From the NCBI GenBank assembly GCA_040754625.1, contig JBFMCF010000033.1:1-64000 (forward strand): a DNA stretch of 64,000 nt, given 5' to 3'. Shown in pieces: positions 31,711-40,169 of this stretch; the stretch's first letter is position 1, and every line of letters begins with the position of its first letter. Below the pieces are notes generated by a model. The model was not told where the DNA came from, searched no databases, and worked only from the letters and a program-made list of their open reading frames with translations. A program made the position numbers and the translations under genes. The stretch is from a bacterium. Its GTDB lineage: Bacteria; JACRDZ01; JAQUKH01.

Positions 31711-33648
31711 TTATTTTTTCCGCATATCATGAGGCACAATAATGCTCAAAACCGCACTGCTTGAATTGTTCGACGAATCGGCCGCGGTTACGGTAATTGT
31801 GTATTCCCTGCCGCTGCCGTTTCCTGAACGTTCGGCTCGGAGATCCAGATAAATGTTTCCGTTTTCATCTATCACAGGCTCAGTCCAATCCGGGGCCATG
31901 TCGCCGTCACCCAGGCCGTTTATCGGTTCGTTGCTTGTAACTACAGCCGTCAAAGTCACGGGCAGGCCGCTGTTGTCTCCCGCGTTTGCCCTGATAGTAA
32001 TTTCAGTCATCATATGATTAGGCGGCCACAGAATGGTCTTATCGGGCACGGGAGATAAAGTGGGGGCCGTGCTGTCAATTATATTAACAACGATATTACC
32101 CGTTACATCAAGATTTATACCATCATTAACACTCAGGGTCAGTGTATGGGTGCCAAGGCTTAAACCGTATAATAAATATTCCGGTAAAGCAACAGGGGCA
32201 CCTCCATAAATGGCTTGAATACTTCCGCTAAAAATCAAATTACCTCCCTCCAGCCATTTATAGGTAACCAAATCACCATCAAAATCAGAAATCTGGCCGC
32301 CGAGGGAAACCACACTTCCTATTTCATACGTTCCCGCGCCTACCGGGGCCGCGTGAGGAGATGAATTTTCTACAGTTAATATCATCTCCTCGGCAGTAAC
32401 AGCCTGGCCGTCGCTGACTTCCAGTGTGAGAATATGCTGACCAACAGAGAACGGAGAAATTGTGCCAAGGTCCAGATAAGCCTCGCCATTGGCCCCGACA
32501 TCCTGCGATGGGCAAAGTTCGGTTGTTCCCTCCAGCCATCTATAAGTAAGATGGTCATTATCGATATCACTGGCAGTGCCGTGTATGACTGTTACATTCT
32601 GATCCTCGCCGGCAATAGCCAGATTATCGCCCGCGTTGGCGGACGGGGCAGTATTGTGCCTCATGGGATTTGCTATCGCTATTCCCGCAGGCGCAGGTCC
32701 AATATTATCAATTCTTTGCATTAGGATAAGGGCTGAATTCCATATGGTTAAGTTTCTTTGCGTACATCCGCCGGTAACAAATACAAAACCTGTTGATTCA
32801 TCAATAGCAATACCCATACCGCCATGGCCCATATCGACAATTGTTTCGACACCTGTTGCAAGATCAATCTTGCTCAGGCGGGTATTGCTTGGGCCGGGTA
32901 CCACCGGACCGTATCCATCCGGAGCAGTGGTATATAAAAAACCTCTTACCCTGTCAACAGCAAGACCAACACATGGAAGGCTTGGCCTGATTCTCCCCAC
33001 CTCAGCTAACGTGTCCCGATCGAACACTCCCACATACGACCCTTGGCCGTGCGTCCCCTGCCCTGACGGATCAGGCTGTCCCCAAGGACTATGCGCAATA
33101 TAGAGCCGTCTGTTTATTTCATCCGTTACAATTCCAAATCCACCTTGAGCGGTACTCTGGAGAAAAGACGGACTTCCGGGCCTTTGTGTCATGGTTTTGG
33201 CAACAGGATCCAAGTTAAGAGTACCTAATTGAGGAACCGGCCGGCCAAACCTGTTACACGAATAAACAATATTAGTGGAATCATCTATATCAACACCGTC
33301 AAAAATAACGGAAGCATTTACGGTCCCGGCTAACAGCTTTGTTTGCGCGTCTACAATGGCAAAACCTGGATTGCCGCTCATTTCATAAGTAACAATCAGT
33401 ACTCTGTCATTCTCATCAACGGCTAAACCGCTTGTCCCAGTCATTGGCTGCGGGACAGTGAAAGGAAATTGAGGTTGAAGCACTAAACCGCTTGTGGAGT
33501 CAAGATCATAAGCCGCCAATATGCCGTTGTTTTGATCTGTAATCAAGTATACCTGTCTGGCGCTTGCTGTTTGCAGTTGAGCAATAGAAACGATAAATAA
33601 TGTAAAAAAGAAAATCGTGAATAAACTATTTTTAATTTTTCTAATCAT
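31711..33648 (-). CDS. Secreted beta-propeller protein with PKD/Ig-like repeats
   Basis: The 645-residue protein has a signal peptide (LFTIFFFTLFIVSIAQLQTA), then a YncE/NHL-like propeller region (about 30-320, with repeated AYDLDSTSGLV, DDSTNIVYSC, DEINRRLYIAHSP, VDRVRGFLYTT and DESTGFVFVTG blades). After that come two PKD-like domains (about 335-420 and 430-515) and a C-terminal Ig-like/HYR-type domain (about 520-640, with PNHMMTEITI). There is no sorting signal. It is probably an extracellular or periplasmic binding protein. The GGGAGGAAT ribosome site is strong. Confidence 0.85.
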   Translation of the reverse strand: MIRKIKNSLFTIFFFTLFIVSIAQLQTASARQVYLITDQNNGILAAYDLDSTSGLVLQPQFPFTVPQPMTGTSGLAVDENDRVLIVTYEMSGNPGFAIVDAQTKLLAGTVNASVIFDGVDIDDSTNIVYSCNRFGRPVPQLGTLNLDPVAKTMTQRPGSPSFLQSTAQGGFGIVTDEINRRLYIAHSPWGQPDPSGQGTHGQGSYVGVFDRDTLAEVGRIRPSLPCVGLAVDRVRGFLYTTAPDGYGPVVPGPSNTRLSKIDLATGVETIVDMGHGGMGIAIDESTGFVFVTGGCTQRNLTIWNSALILMQRIDNIGPAPAGIAIANPMRHNTAPSANAGDNLAIAGEDQNVTVIHGTASDIDNDHLTYRWLEGTTELCPSQDVGANGEAYLDLGTISPFSVGQHILTLEVSDGQAVTAEEMILTVENSSPHAAPVGAGTYEIGSVVSLGGQISDFDGDLVTYKWLEGGNLIFSGSIQAIYGGAPVALPEYLLYGLSLGTHTLTLSVNDGINLDVTGNIVVNIIDSTAPTLSPVPDKTILWPPNHMMTEITIRANAGDNSGLPVTLTAVVTSNEPINGLGDGDMAPDWTEPVIDENGNIYLDLRAERSGNGSGREYTITVTAADSSNNSSSAVLSIIVPHDMRKK

Positions 33649-33863
33649 TCACCATTCCTCCCTTTTTGTTTATCTATAGTTGTCTTATAGATAACTTGCT
33701 TACGGTTCACACTCACAAAGTTATTATAACTGCCTCCTTTCTCCATTGCCCCTCAAATTATTATTTTTTCAATATTTCAATATTTGTTTATTAACTTAAA
33801 TTCGGGTGAAAAAAATTATATCACCTTTATTTTTTTAATTCCATGTTTTCTTTTTTTTGTTTT
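33649..33863. other. AT-rich upstream region of the propeller gene
   Basis: About 215 bases between the propeller gene and the Ku fragment. I see the ribosome binding site of the former and an imperfect dyad (ATCTATAGTTGTCTTATAGAT around 33670-33690, 21 bases with mismatched centre), but no promoter I would place. Confidence 0.3.
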
Positions 33864-34139
33864 CTATTTTTGACCATGGCCGGGGAAAAATCCAGGCAGG
33901 CGGTCAAGGCAGGATTTCATATCAATGCCTTTTTCCAAAACGCCTTTCCACAAATCGCCTTTTTCACTTATTCGTTTATAAATCGTTTTTATTGTATAAT
34001 CAAGAGGGCTCAAATCTTTTTTGTGGAGGTATGAAAGTTCAAGGGGGCGTTCTTTTGATGCGGAATATAATTCAACAGGTATGTTCACAAGACCAAAGGA
34101 CACAAGTCCGGACCATATTGAATGGAATTTTTCAGTCAT
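33864..34139 (-). pseudogene. Ku-type end-joining protein, N-terminal fragment
   Basis: The frame starts MTEKFHSIWSGLVSFGLVNI, then PVELYSASKERPLELSYLHKK and SPLDYTIK, which is the opening of bacterial Ku (SIWxGxISFGLVNIPVxLY). Ku is normally 250-300 residues; here the resemblance stops after about 55 residues and a foreign 36-residue tail ends at 33864. The core ring and bridge are absent, so it cannot encircle DNA ends. No LigD is visible in the window. There is no ribosome binding site. It is most likely a deletion remnant. Confidence 0.75.
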
Positions 34140-34206
34140 GCTTAAGATTATCACAAAAGCGGCATCTTCCGGCAATTGCCGTTTTCTACTTTTTTCTGAC
34201 TTTTTT

Positions 34207-34944
34207 CTACTTCGACACCAACTTTTCCTGGGCTTCAATCCAGAGCACATCGCCAACTTCCTGCTTTACGAACTCATACGTGATTGTGTCATACGCGGCA
34301 ATCGCCGAATCCTTCACGAGGAAAATACCACCCCCTGGCTGCTGCAAGTCGTCACTGTATCCAACAATCAGATTGCTGTGAGTGGAACCAACGGCTACAG
34401 GGTATCCTTCGGCAAGCACTATTTTAATTCCCCAAAGCTGCTCGTCCGTCAAACCTTTTTGTGCCTTCCATGAATTGATCCAGTACACTTTAAGCCCGAT
34501 CGTCCGGACCTCCCTGGCTCGCCCCATCGCTTGTTCAGAGGGTCTTAAATTAGGATTGAAGTGATCTTGATATGGCATGTCCGCATCGAAGCAAATACCA
34601 TACCGTTCATAACCCCTTATCAGGTCGTAGAAGAACTGCCCGCGGTCCTCTGTCTGGTTGCCAATCACCTGGTTGCAGGCCCAGTTCAAGTACTCGATGC
34701 TCAGGGTAACCCCTCGTTGAAAATACCTGGAGACCGCAAATTCCAGCGCGCCCGCGGCCGCGAAGACCGAACAGGTTTTGCGCCCGCCCTGGCTGCGCGG
34801 CTTAAGCTGCCATTGTGTCAGCCTCTCCCGCAGATCTACCTGCTTTGGCAGAACCACTCTTTTGATCGTCTCATCCGCGCGCGCACATTCTGCCAGTGTG
34901 GCAGTAAAAATTAGAGCCAGGAGAAGTTTGGTAATACGGTACAT
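34207..34944 (-). CDS. Secreted papain-like (C1A family) cysteine protease
   Basis: The 245-residue protein has a signal peptide (MYRITKLLLALIFTATLA) and a short pro-region, then LKPRSQGGRKTCSVFAAAGALEF, which corresponds to the papain Q-G-x-C-x-S-F active-site block (split here: oxyanion Gln, nucleophile Cys). Further on are TLSIEYLNWACNQV, a histidine in VGSTHSNLIVGYSDD, and GGIFLVKDSAI in place of the usual N-S-W-G. The Cys and His are present; the third residue is Asp in VKDS. It is shorter than typical papains. The start at 34944 excludes a frame that translates tRNA-His. GC is higher than in the neighbours, hinting at transfer. Confidence 0.8.
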   Translation of the reverse strand: MYRITKLLLALIFTATLAECARADETIKRVVLPKQVDLRERLTQWQLKPRSQGGRKTCSVFAAAGALEFAVSRYFQRGVTLSIEYLNWACNQVIGNQTEDRGQFFYDLIRGYERYGICFDADMPYQDHFNPNLRPSEQAMGRAREVRTIGLKVYWINSWKAQKGLTDEQLWGIKIVLAEGYPVAVGSTHSNLIVGYSDDLQQPGGGIFLVKDSAIAAYDTITYEFVKQEVGDVLWIEAQEKLVSK

Positions 34945-34966
34945 AAACAACACTCCGCCGTCCGCC

Positions 34967-34983
34967 GTCCGCCTCAGGCGGAC
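34967..34983 (-). repeat. Hairpin directly 3' of tRNA-His
   Basis: After CCAT, the minus strand reads GTCCGCC-TGA-GGCGGAC, the same architecture as the other tRNA trailers, but it continues into GGCGGACGGCGGA tandem repeats rather than the AATCGA module. Confidence 0.65.
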
Positions 34984-34984
34984 A

Positions 34985-35062
34985 TGGGGTGGCTGACGGG
35001 ATTCGAACCCGCGGCAACAAGATCCACAATCTTGTACTCTAACCAGCTGAGCTACAGCCACC
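34985..35062 (-). tRNA. tRNA-His(GUG)
   Basis: A 78-nt tRNA with the extra G-1 encoded at 35062 opposite C73, acceptor GTGGCTG/CAGCCAC, encoded CCA, anticodon loop TTGTGGA (anticodon GUG) and T arm GCGGG-TTCGAAT-CCCGT. The genomically encoded G-1 is the bacterial histidine identity element. Confidence 0.93.
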
Positions 35063-35068
35063 GTTGTT

Positions 35069-35175
35069 TGAAAATAGAAAATCGAAATTAGACCGCAATC
35101 GAAATTCCAAATCTAATTTCTATTTTCGATTCTCGATTGCTCTGTTTTTTGCCCCGATTAATCGGGGCAAAAAAC
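35069..35175 (-). repeat. tRNA 3'-trailer module, copy F (after tRNA-Pro UGG)
   Basis: After the CCA comes hairpin GTTTTTTGCCCCGAT-TA-ATCGGGGCAAAAAAC (15-base arms), then AGAGCAATCGAGAATCGAAA, TAGAAATTAGATTTGG and TTTCGATTGCGGTCTAATTT. It fills the whole gap between tRNA-Pro and tRNA-His. Confidence 0.75.
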
Positions 35176-35253
35176 TGGTCGGGGCGCTCAGATTCGAACT
35201 GAGGACCCCCTGCGCCCAAGGCAGGTGCGCTAGCCAAACTGCGCTACGCCCCG
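35176..35253 (-). tRNA. tRNA-Pro(UGG)
   Basis: A 78-nt tRNA with acceptor CGGGGCG/CGCCCCG, discriminator A, encoded CCA, anticodon stem CCTGC/GCAGG with loop CTTGGGC (anticodon UGG) and T arm CTCAG-TTCGAAT-CTGAG. Confidence 0.93.
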
Positions 35254-35401
35254 AAATAATAAAATATATATTGTAACAAAAATTAATATTTCCGTCAATT
35301 TATTTTCTGCCAGTTGTCAAGTCAATATGGTAAAATCTTCAAAACTCTTCTGTTTTTTAAGAGAGGATTTACAATACGGGGATCAATTTTTAATATTCAC
35401 A

Positions 35402-36853
35402 TTATAAGTTCAGCGAATTATGTATAAACCGACGGACATCATCTTTAGTTAACCAATAAAGCCGCCCGCCTATTAATTCACGCATTATTTGCGGAATATT
35501 TTTAAGATAAAACGACATTAACAATTTTTTCTTTCTCCTGATTAAATCTGACCTGGTAAAGTCCTTCGTTTCAAATACCGGGCGGGAGAGCAAATCAATC
35601 TCAGGCTGAAATCCATCTTCTATAATTTTCATATTTATCAAATCGCTGTACAGTTTTGTCCCGGGATAAGGAATTGCATAACTTGCAATAATAAAACTAA
35701 GAGGCAATCTATTAATAAAATTCACTGTCTCTTTAAAATATTTTTCATTTTCACCCGGCATCCCAAGTATCAAAAAACCTCCAACTGGAATTTGCTCCTG
35801 ATGAAAACACTGCACGGCGCGAATTATTTGATCCGTGGATGTGTTTTTTTTCATAACTGTATTTCTTATATATTCGCTTCCGCTCTCAATAGCAAGACAC
35901 ACACTGGCGCAGCCCGATCTTTTCATCAACCGTACAAGTTCAATGTCTATTCCTCTGACTGATATGCCGTTTGGGGTATTCCAACGGATATTGTATTTTC
36001 GCCGGATTATCTCTTCACATAACTGTTTTACCCTGTCACCCCTGAGTAAAAAATTATCATCCATAATATATATGTGTTCGGCTTTATACTTATTTACCAT
36101 TCCATCAATTTCAGCCAGTATATTTTCCACACTCCTGAAACGCCATCCCACTCCATGCACCATCCACATATTGCAAAATGAACACAGGTTAGGACAAGAA
36201 CGGCTTGTTAATAAGGACAAACTTGGACGGTTTCCCAGCCCGTATAATCTCAGGTTATTATTCATATATTTCTCAATAGGGACCATATCCCTGGCCGGAA
36301 AAGGCAAAGAATCCAAATCTTTAATAAAATTTTTCTTGGAATTCTCCATGATTTTATTGCCATCCCTGTAAATTAAACCATCTATGCTGTTTAATGCGGG
36401 GGATTTCGAAGATATATAAGATAAAAGGTCAATCAATGAATTTTCAGATTCCCCTATCAATCCGTAATCAATAGCATCACAACCTGAAACAGACTTGGTT
36501 TTGTAAACCGAAACAAAAAGCCCGCCTATAACAGTTACAATATCGGGATCAATTCTTTTAGTTAATGAAAAAATATCATATGCCTCCTGTTTACTGGAAG
36601 CATAATGGCATGAAACACCCAGAACATCAGGTTTAAAAGACATTATTTTATTCTTGATAACATCTTCCGGAACACTGTATAAAAAGAGCCCATTTTCTTT
36701 TTTTATGGGGGATTCGAGTGTAAGGTCATAAATTATGACTTCATGGCCATGTTTCCGCAGATTCGCACCAAGATATAAAACACCAAGCAACTCTGTTTTA
36801 TAAGTTTTGGGATTTAAAGACTTAAACGGCGATACCAATAAAAGTATTTTCAT
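35402..36853 (-). CDS. B12-binding-domain radical SAM enzyme (BchE/class B-like)
   Basis: The 483-residue protein has an N-terminal cobalamin-binding-like domain (about 1-150: MKILLLVSPFKSLNPKTYKT, LGVSCHYASS, VIGGLFVS), then the radical SAM barrel with the cluster motif CPNLCSFC, HIYIMDDNFLL, and SGCASVCLAIESGSEYI...FLILGMPGE. Such enzymes perform methylations or rearrangements in lipid, hopanoid or cofactor synthesis. The DxHxxG cobalamin motif is not evident, so B12 binding is uncertain. It stands alone, with 89 bases to the next gene, so no substrate can be inferred. Confidence 0.88.
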   Translation of the reverse strand: MKILLLVSPFKSLNPKTYKTELLGVLYLGANLRKHGHEVIIYDLTLESPIKKENGLFLYSVPEDVIKNKIMSFKPDVLGVSCHYASSKQEAYDIFSLTKRIDPDIVTVIGGLFVSVYKTKSVSGCDAIDYGLIGESENSLIDLLSYISSKSPALNSIDGLIYRDGNKIMENSKKNFIKDLDSLPFPARDMVPIEKYMNNNLRLYGLGNRPSLSLLTSRSCPNLCSFCNMWMVHGVGWRFRSVENILAEIDGMVNKYKAEHIYIMDDNFLLRGDRVKQLCEEIIRRKYNIRWNTPNGISVRGIDIELVRLMKRSGCASVCLAIESGSEYIRNTVMKKNTSTDQIIRAVQCFHQEQIPVGGFLILGMPGENEKYFKETVNFINRLPLSFIIASYAIPYPGTKLYSDLINMKIIEDGFQPEIDLLSRPVFETKDFTRSDLIRRKKKLLMSFYLKNIPQIMRELIGGRLYWLTKDDVRRFIHNSLNL

Positions 36854-36942
36854 TTTTTTAAAAAATTCCCCGCCAATCCTGTTTTTCGCAGCACAATAAT
36901 ACTTTAATGCCCTGCATTAGTCAAGCGAAATTCAGGCCAAAA

Positions 36943-37770
36943 TCACTTCCCCCTCTTTAAAAACCTTATAGTAAATATTTCATCGTCAAGCGGTTCATCA
37001 ATGGTAATTTTCTTGTTTTCAATAATAGTTTTATGGCCCGTGGCAATTGTAAGCATTTCACGGTGGTTCCAGTAGTATGAATTTTTATATTTTTTCAAAC
37101 CGGAATTCACCAATATCTTTATCAATTCATTATTTTTATTATAAAGCTCCTGCTTTAAAATAACATATTTGCCTTCGTCAACCCACGCGATAATCTTCCC
37201 GTAACCGGATTCTTTCTTAAGGCGGTCCGAAACCGGAATGGAATTTATAATCGTACATTCCGTCCCCTGAAACTTTTCTTTTCCTGTAATTGTATATTCG
37301 TATTCCTCGGGCCTCGGGGTAATTATATCCTCGTAATAAAAATCCGTCCCCATATACTGGCTCCCGCGGCTGCTTGGAGGAATTCTCCGGACAGTATGGT
37401 ATGCCGGGACATATATCCACTGGTCATCCTCGCCCGAGATATTTTCAATTGTCAAAACCCCGCTTTTATCAAGATCGGGCGGTGAATGGAAAACAAAAAG
37501 GCGCATATCATCTTTTTGTGTCTTCTTTTTATTATAAAATGTTCCTGTGCGCAGCCACTGCCTGCCGTCTTTATCAACAAGGGTCATCTCAATTTCCTGG
37601 ACCTCTGTATCCGGCCTGAATTGGTCAACTACTCTCTGCATAATTTCACGCGGGGTTAAATTTTCATCTGAAAATATTTTTTTGGAACCAGGAACCAAAA
37701 ATACCAAACATAAAATTAAAACCGCTTCTGAAATTCTGGCTCCTGACTCCTGACTCTTGATTTTTTTCAT
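36943..37770 (-). CDS. LolA-like outer-membrane lipoprotein-sorting protein
   Basis: The 275-residue protein contains a hydrophobic export segment (AVLILCLVFLVPG) and the LolA_like family core (TPREIMQRVVDQFRPDTEVQ, QWLRTGTFYNKK, DQWIYVPAYHTVRRIPPSSR, GTDFYYEDIITPRPEEY, NKKITIDEPLDDEIFTIRFL). These proteins are usually encoded beside RND or MacB/FtsX-like transporters and probably handle a lipidic ligand. The first 15 codons (MKKIKSQESGARISE) are made of a GAGTCAGGAGTCAGGAGCC repeat and look like a repeat insertion into the signal peptide. The stop/start overlaps the FtsX permease gene by 4 bases. Confidence 0.85.
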   Translation of the reverse strand: MKKIKSQESGARISEAVLILCLVFLVPGSKKIFSDENLTPREIMQRVVDQFRPDTEVQEIEMTLVDKDGRQWLRTGTFYNKKKTQKDDMRLFVFHSPPDLDKSGVLTIENISGEDDQWIYVPAYHTVRRIPPSSRGSQYMGTDFYYEDIITPRPEEYEYTITGKEKFQGTECTIINSIPVSDRLKKESGYGKIIAWVDEGKYVILKQELYNKNNELIKILVNSGLKKYKNSYYWNHREMLTIATGHKTIIENKKITIDEPLDDEIFTIRFLKRGK

Positions 37771-40145
37771 TCAATTATTCTCACTTTCAATGCCTTTTGT
37801 ATATCAAGGTTGAATGCGTATTTTAAGCCCGGGATTATACTTAAAGGGCCGAGAAACAACAGGGGAAAGATTCCTTTCATGAAATCGAAAACATAAAAGT
37901 AATTTTCTATATCAAACCATGCATTGCTCATAATTTGATTAAGATAAATTGAAATAACAAAAGCTAACGGAACGGAAACAGCCCCTCCCATCACGGTTAA
38001 AGCAAGCGCTTCCGAAAAAATGCTTTTTGCGATATGCCGGTTATCATAACCAATGGCCTTTAACGCCGCGTATTCACCCTCCCTCTCCATTATTCCCATG
38101 TTTGAGCTTGTAAAAATAAAAAGAAGCGCGACAAAAACACTGACCCCTATCGCGATATTGACAATACCCGTAATTTCTCGGACAAGTTTAAGAAAATCCT
38201 CCACAAGTGTTTCTCTCTTTGTGATTTTTCCGACAAAAGTAAATTTATGAATCTTATCCAGCAATTCACCGGGAACAGGCTGGATTGAATTAATCATTAT
38301 GCCTGTTGCCTCGTCGGGAAATTCGAGAATTTCTCTCGCTTTATAAAAATCAATCACAGATTCCCCCTGGCTCACATCCGATTTTATTCCGCATACTGTG
38401 AAAGAATATATTTTTTTCTTGATTTTTAAATCAACTGCATCCCCGGTTTCAACTTTTAATTTCCTGGCAAGATCGCTGTTTAAAATAATTTCATTCTTTG
38501 CTTCGACCTTCCTTCCTTTTGTTATCGGGAAAACCTGGACACTGGATGGAAACCTGATTGCCAGAAGTCCGGTCCCTTCAAAATGGCCCTCCTTCCCCAC
38601 CTCAGCATAATATCTGAAATATGGTTCTATTAAATTCACCCCTTCAATTTTTTTTATTTCTTCGTAATCCTCAAAGTAAACAGGATAAAGAAAATCCACA
38701 ACCATAGACCATTTTTGCTTGTCAAAACGGCTTGTAATTGTCGACTCAAGCGAGGACATGCTCATCATATACGAAATTGCAACGCCGATAGAAAGAGCGA
38801 TAGAAGATATTGTCGCGAAGGAAAGGTATCTTTTTCTTAAAATATTCCTTATCCCGAGCTTGCACCCTATTGTTAATCCGGATGTCATGCCGGATAATTT
38901 ATTAAACAGCGCCTTCCCGACCCCCGCTTCCCTTTTCACTATGGGATGCATAATATCATGAGGGCTAAGCCTTAAAAGCCCATAAACAGGAATAAACGAC
39001 GCTATTGTGCTTGTGGATAGACCGAAAATGATTCCTTTTAAAATACTTGAAAAAAACGTGCGGTTGTAAACAAGAATCAACCCGTGCGCGTTTGCAAAAA
39101 TATATGTAAACGCGTTCCGTAAAATATATAAGAAAGGAATCCCGAAAATAATACCCAAAATCCCAAGCAGGACACCGCCTAAACAATATGAAAGTAAAAT
39201 ATCGCGGGAGTGGTAACCTATCGCAAGGACCGCCCCGATTTCTTTCCGTTCATGGATTATCAGCCTGCTGAAATTAATAAGCGCTATAATAAAAGAAAGT
39301 GACCCAAGAACCAGTACTATCGCGGGCACATAAACCTTAAACGCGAGCAAATCCAACTCGAGATATTTATAGGCAAAATGGTCTTTATAAGGCATAATTT
39401 TTTCAATATTTACGGCCCCTTCCAGCCTTTCGAGAACAGCCTTCTCGGCTTCTTTATGATTAACACCCGGCTTAAATTTAAAAATCAAATCATTTACCAT
39501 GGTGAAACCGATGTTTTCACTTACCCGTTTCAATGACGTGAAAATCACCCCGAGCGAACCTTTCTCAGGCAGGTAATATTCCGGATTCGCGGTAATCGTC
39601 ACATATTCCGGATTAATCCCAAAACCGGTTATCTTGTTAATATACTCTTTTTCGCCCACTTTAACTTTAATGATATCGCCCGGCCTAAGATTATAAAAAT
39701 CCCTTAATGTTTTTTCCGCGACAACCTCGTTGATATCGTCCCGGGAAGGGAACCTTCCTTCAATTAATTGTATCTTATTCACCTCCGGTTCCGGGTTTTC
39801 AAGAAACACCATATGGGAAACTATTTTTTTCCCTCCCGGAAGGGACATAATTCCCGGGAAAATTAATCTTCTTTCAACCTTTTCCACACCCGGGATACCT
39901 GAAAGGTCGGGAAGGTTATGAATATCCTCAGGTATAAAATGAACCTCCAGGTCGGCAAAATTAAGGTCGCTAAAAATTTTATCGCGGGTGTACATAAGGC
40001 TTTTCAGGGCCATATCCACGCCGCTGTAAATTCCGATACCGCACGCGATAGTCAAAGCAATACTTATTGCGTGGAGCTTCATCTTAATAAGGTTACGGAA
40101 AATTTTCAGGTTAATTTTTTTCATGTATTTTTGCCAGCCAATCAT
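37767..40145 (-). CDS. FtsX/LolC-like ABC transporter permease
   Basis: The 792-residue permease has two FtsX units: a membrane anchor near the N-terminus, a large MacB-type periplasmic domain (about 50-250), three membrane segments (about 270-400), a second anchor (about 425-455, FATISSIALSIGVAISYMMS), a second periplasmic domain and three C-terminal segments (about 660-780). This two-fold, eight-segment layout matches fused LolCE-type permeases that extract lipids or lipoproteins. No ATPase gene is adjacent; the LolD-like gene at 54.3 kb is a candidate partner. The true start may be the ATG seven codons in (MKKINLKIFRN). Confidence 0.88.
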   Translation of the reverse strand: MIGWQKYMKKINLKIFRNLIKMKLHAISIALTIACGIGIYSGVDMALKSLMYTRDKIFSDLNFADLEVHFIPEDIHNLPDLSGIPGVEKVERRLIFPGIMSLPGGKKIVSHMVFLENPEPEVNKIQLIEGRFPSRDDINEVVAEKTLRDFYNLRPGDIIKVKVGEKEYINKITGFGINPEYVTITANPEYYLPEKGSLGVIFTSLKRVSENIGFTMVNDLIFKFKPGVNHKEAEKAVLERLEGAVNIEKIMPYKDHFAYKYLELDLLAFKVYVPAIVLVLGSLSFIIALINFSRLIIHERKEIGAVLAIGYHSRDILLSYCLGGVLLGILGIIFGIPFLYILRNAFTYIFANAHGLILVYNRTFFSSILKGIIFGLSTSTIASFIPVYGLLRLSPHDIMHPIVKREAGVGKALFNKLSGMTSGLTIGCKLGIRNILRKRYLSFATISSIALSIGVAISYMMSMSSLESTITSRFDKQKWSMVVDFLYPVYFEDYEEIKKIEGVNLIEPYFRYYAEVGKEGHFEGTGLLAIRFPSSVQVFPITKGRKVEAKNEIILNSDLARKLKVETGDAVDLKIKKKIYSFTVCGIKSDVSQGESVIDFYKAREILEFPDEATGIMINSIQPVPGELLDKIHKFTFVGKITKRETLVEDFLKLVREITGIVNIAIGVSVFVALLFIFTSSNMGIMEREGEYAALKAIGYDNRHIAKSIFSEALALTVMGGAVSVPLAFVISIYLNQIMSNAWFDIENYFYVFDFMKGIFPLLFLGPLSIIPGLKYAFNLDIQKALKVRIIE

Positions 40146-40169
40146 ATCGGATTAGAAGCGGAGCGGTTA

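Noticed and set aside
32324-33103. Frames on both strands inside the propeller gene
   Set aside because: Overlap a well-supported coding sequence and lack start signals or homology.
10500-35180. CRISPR arrays in the tRNA-linked repeats
   Set aside because: Copies are singletons scattered over kilobases, have no regular spacers and no cas genes are present.
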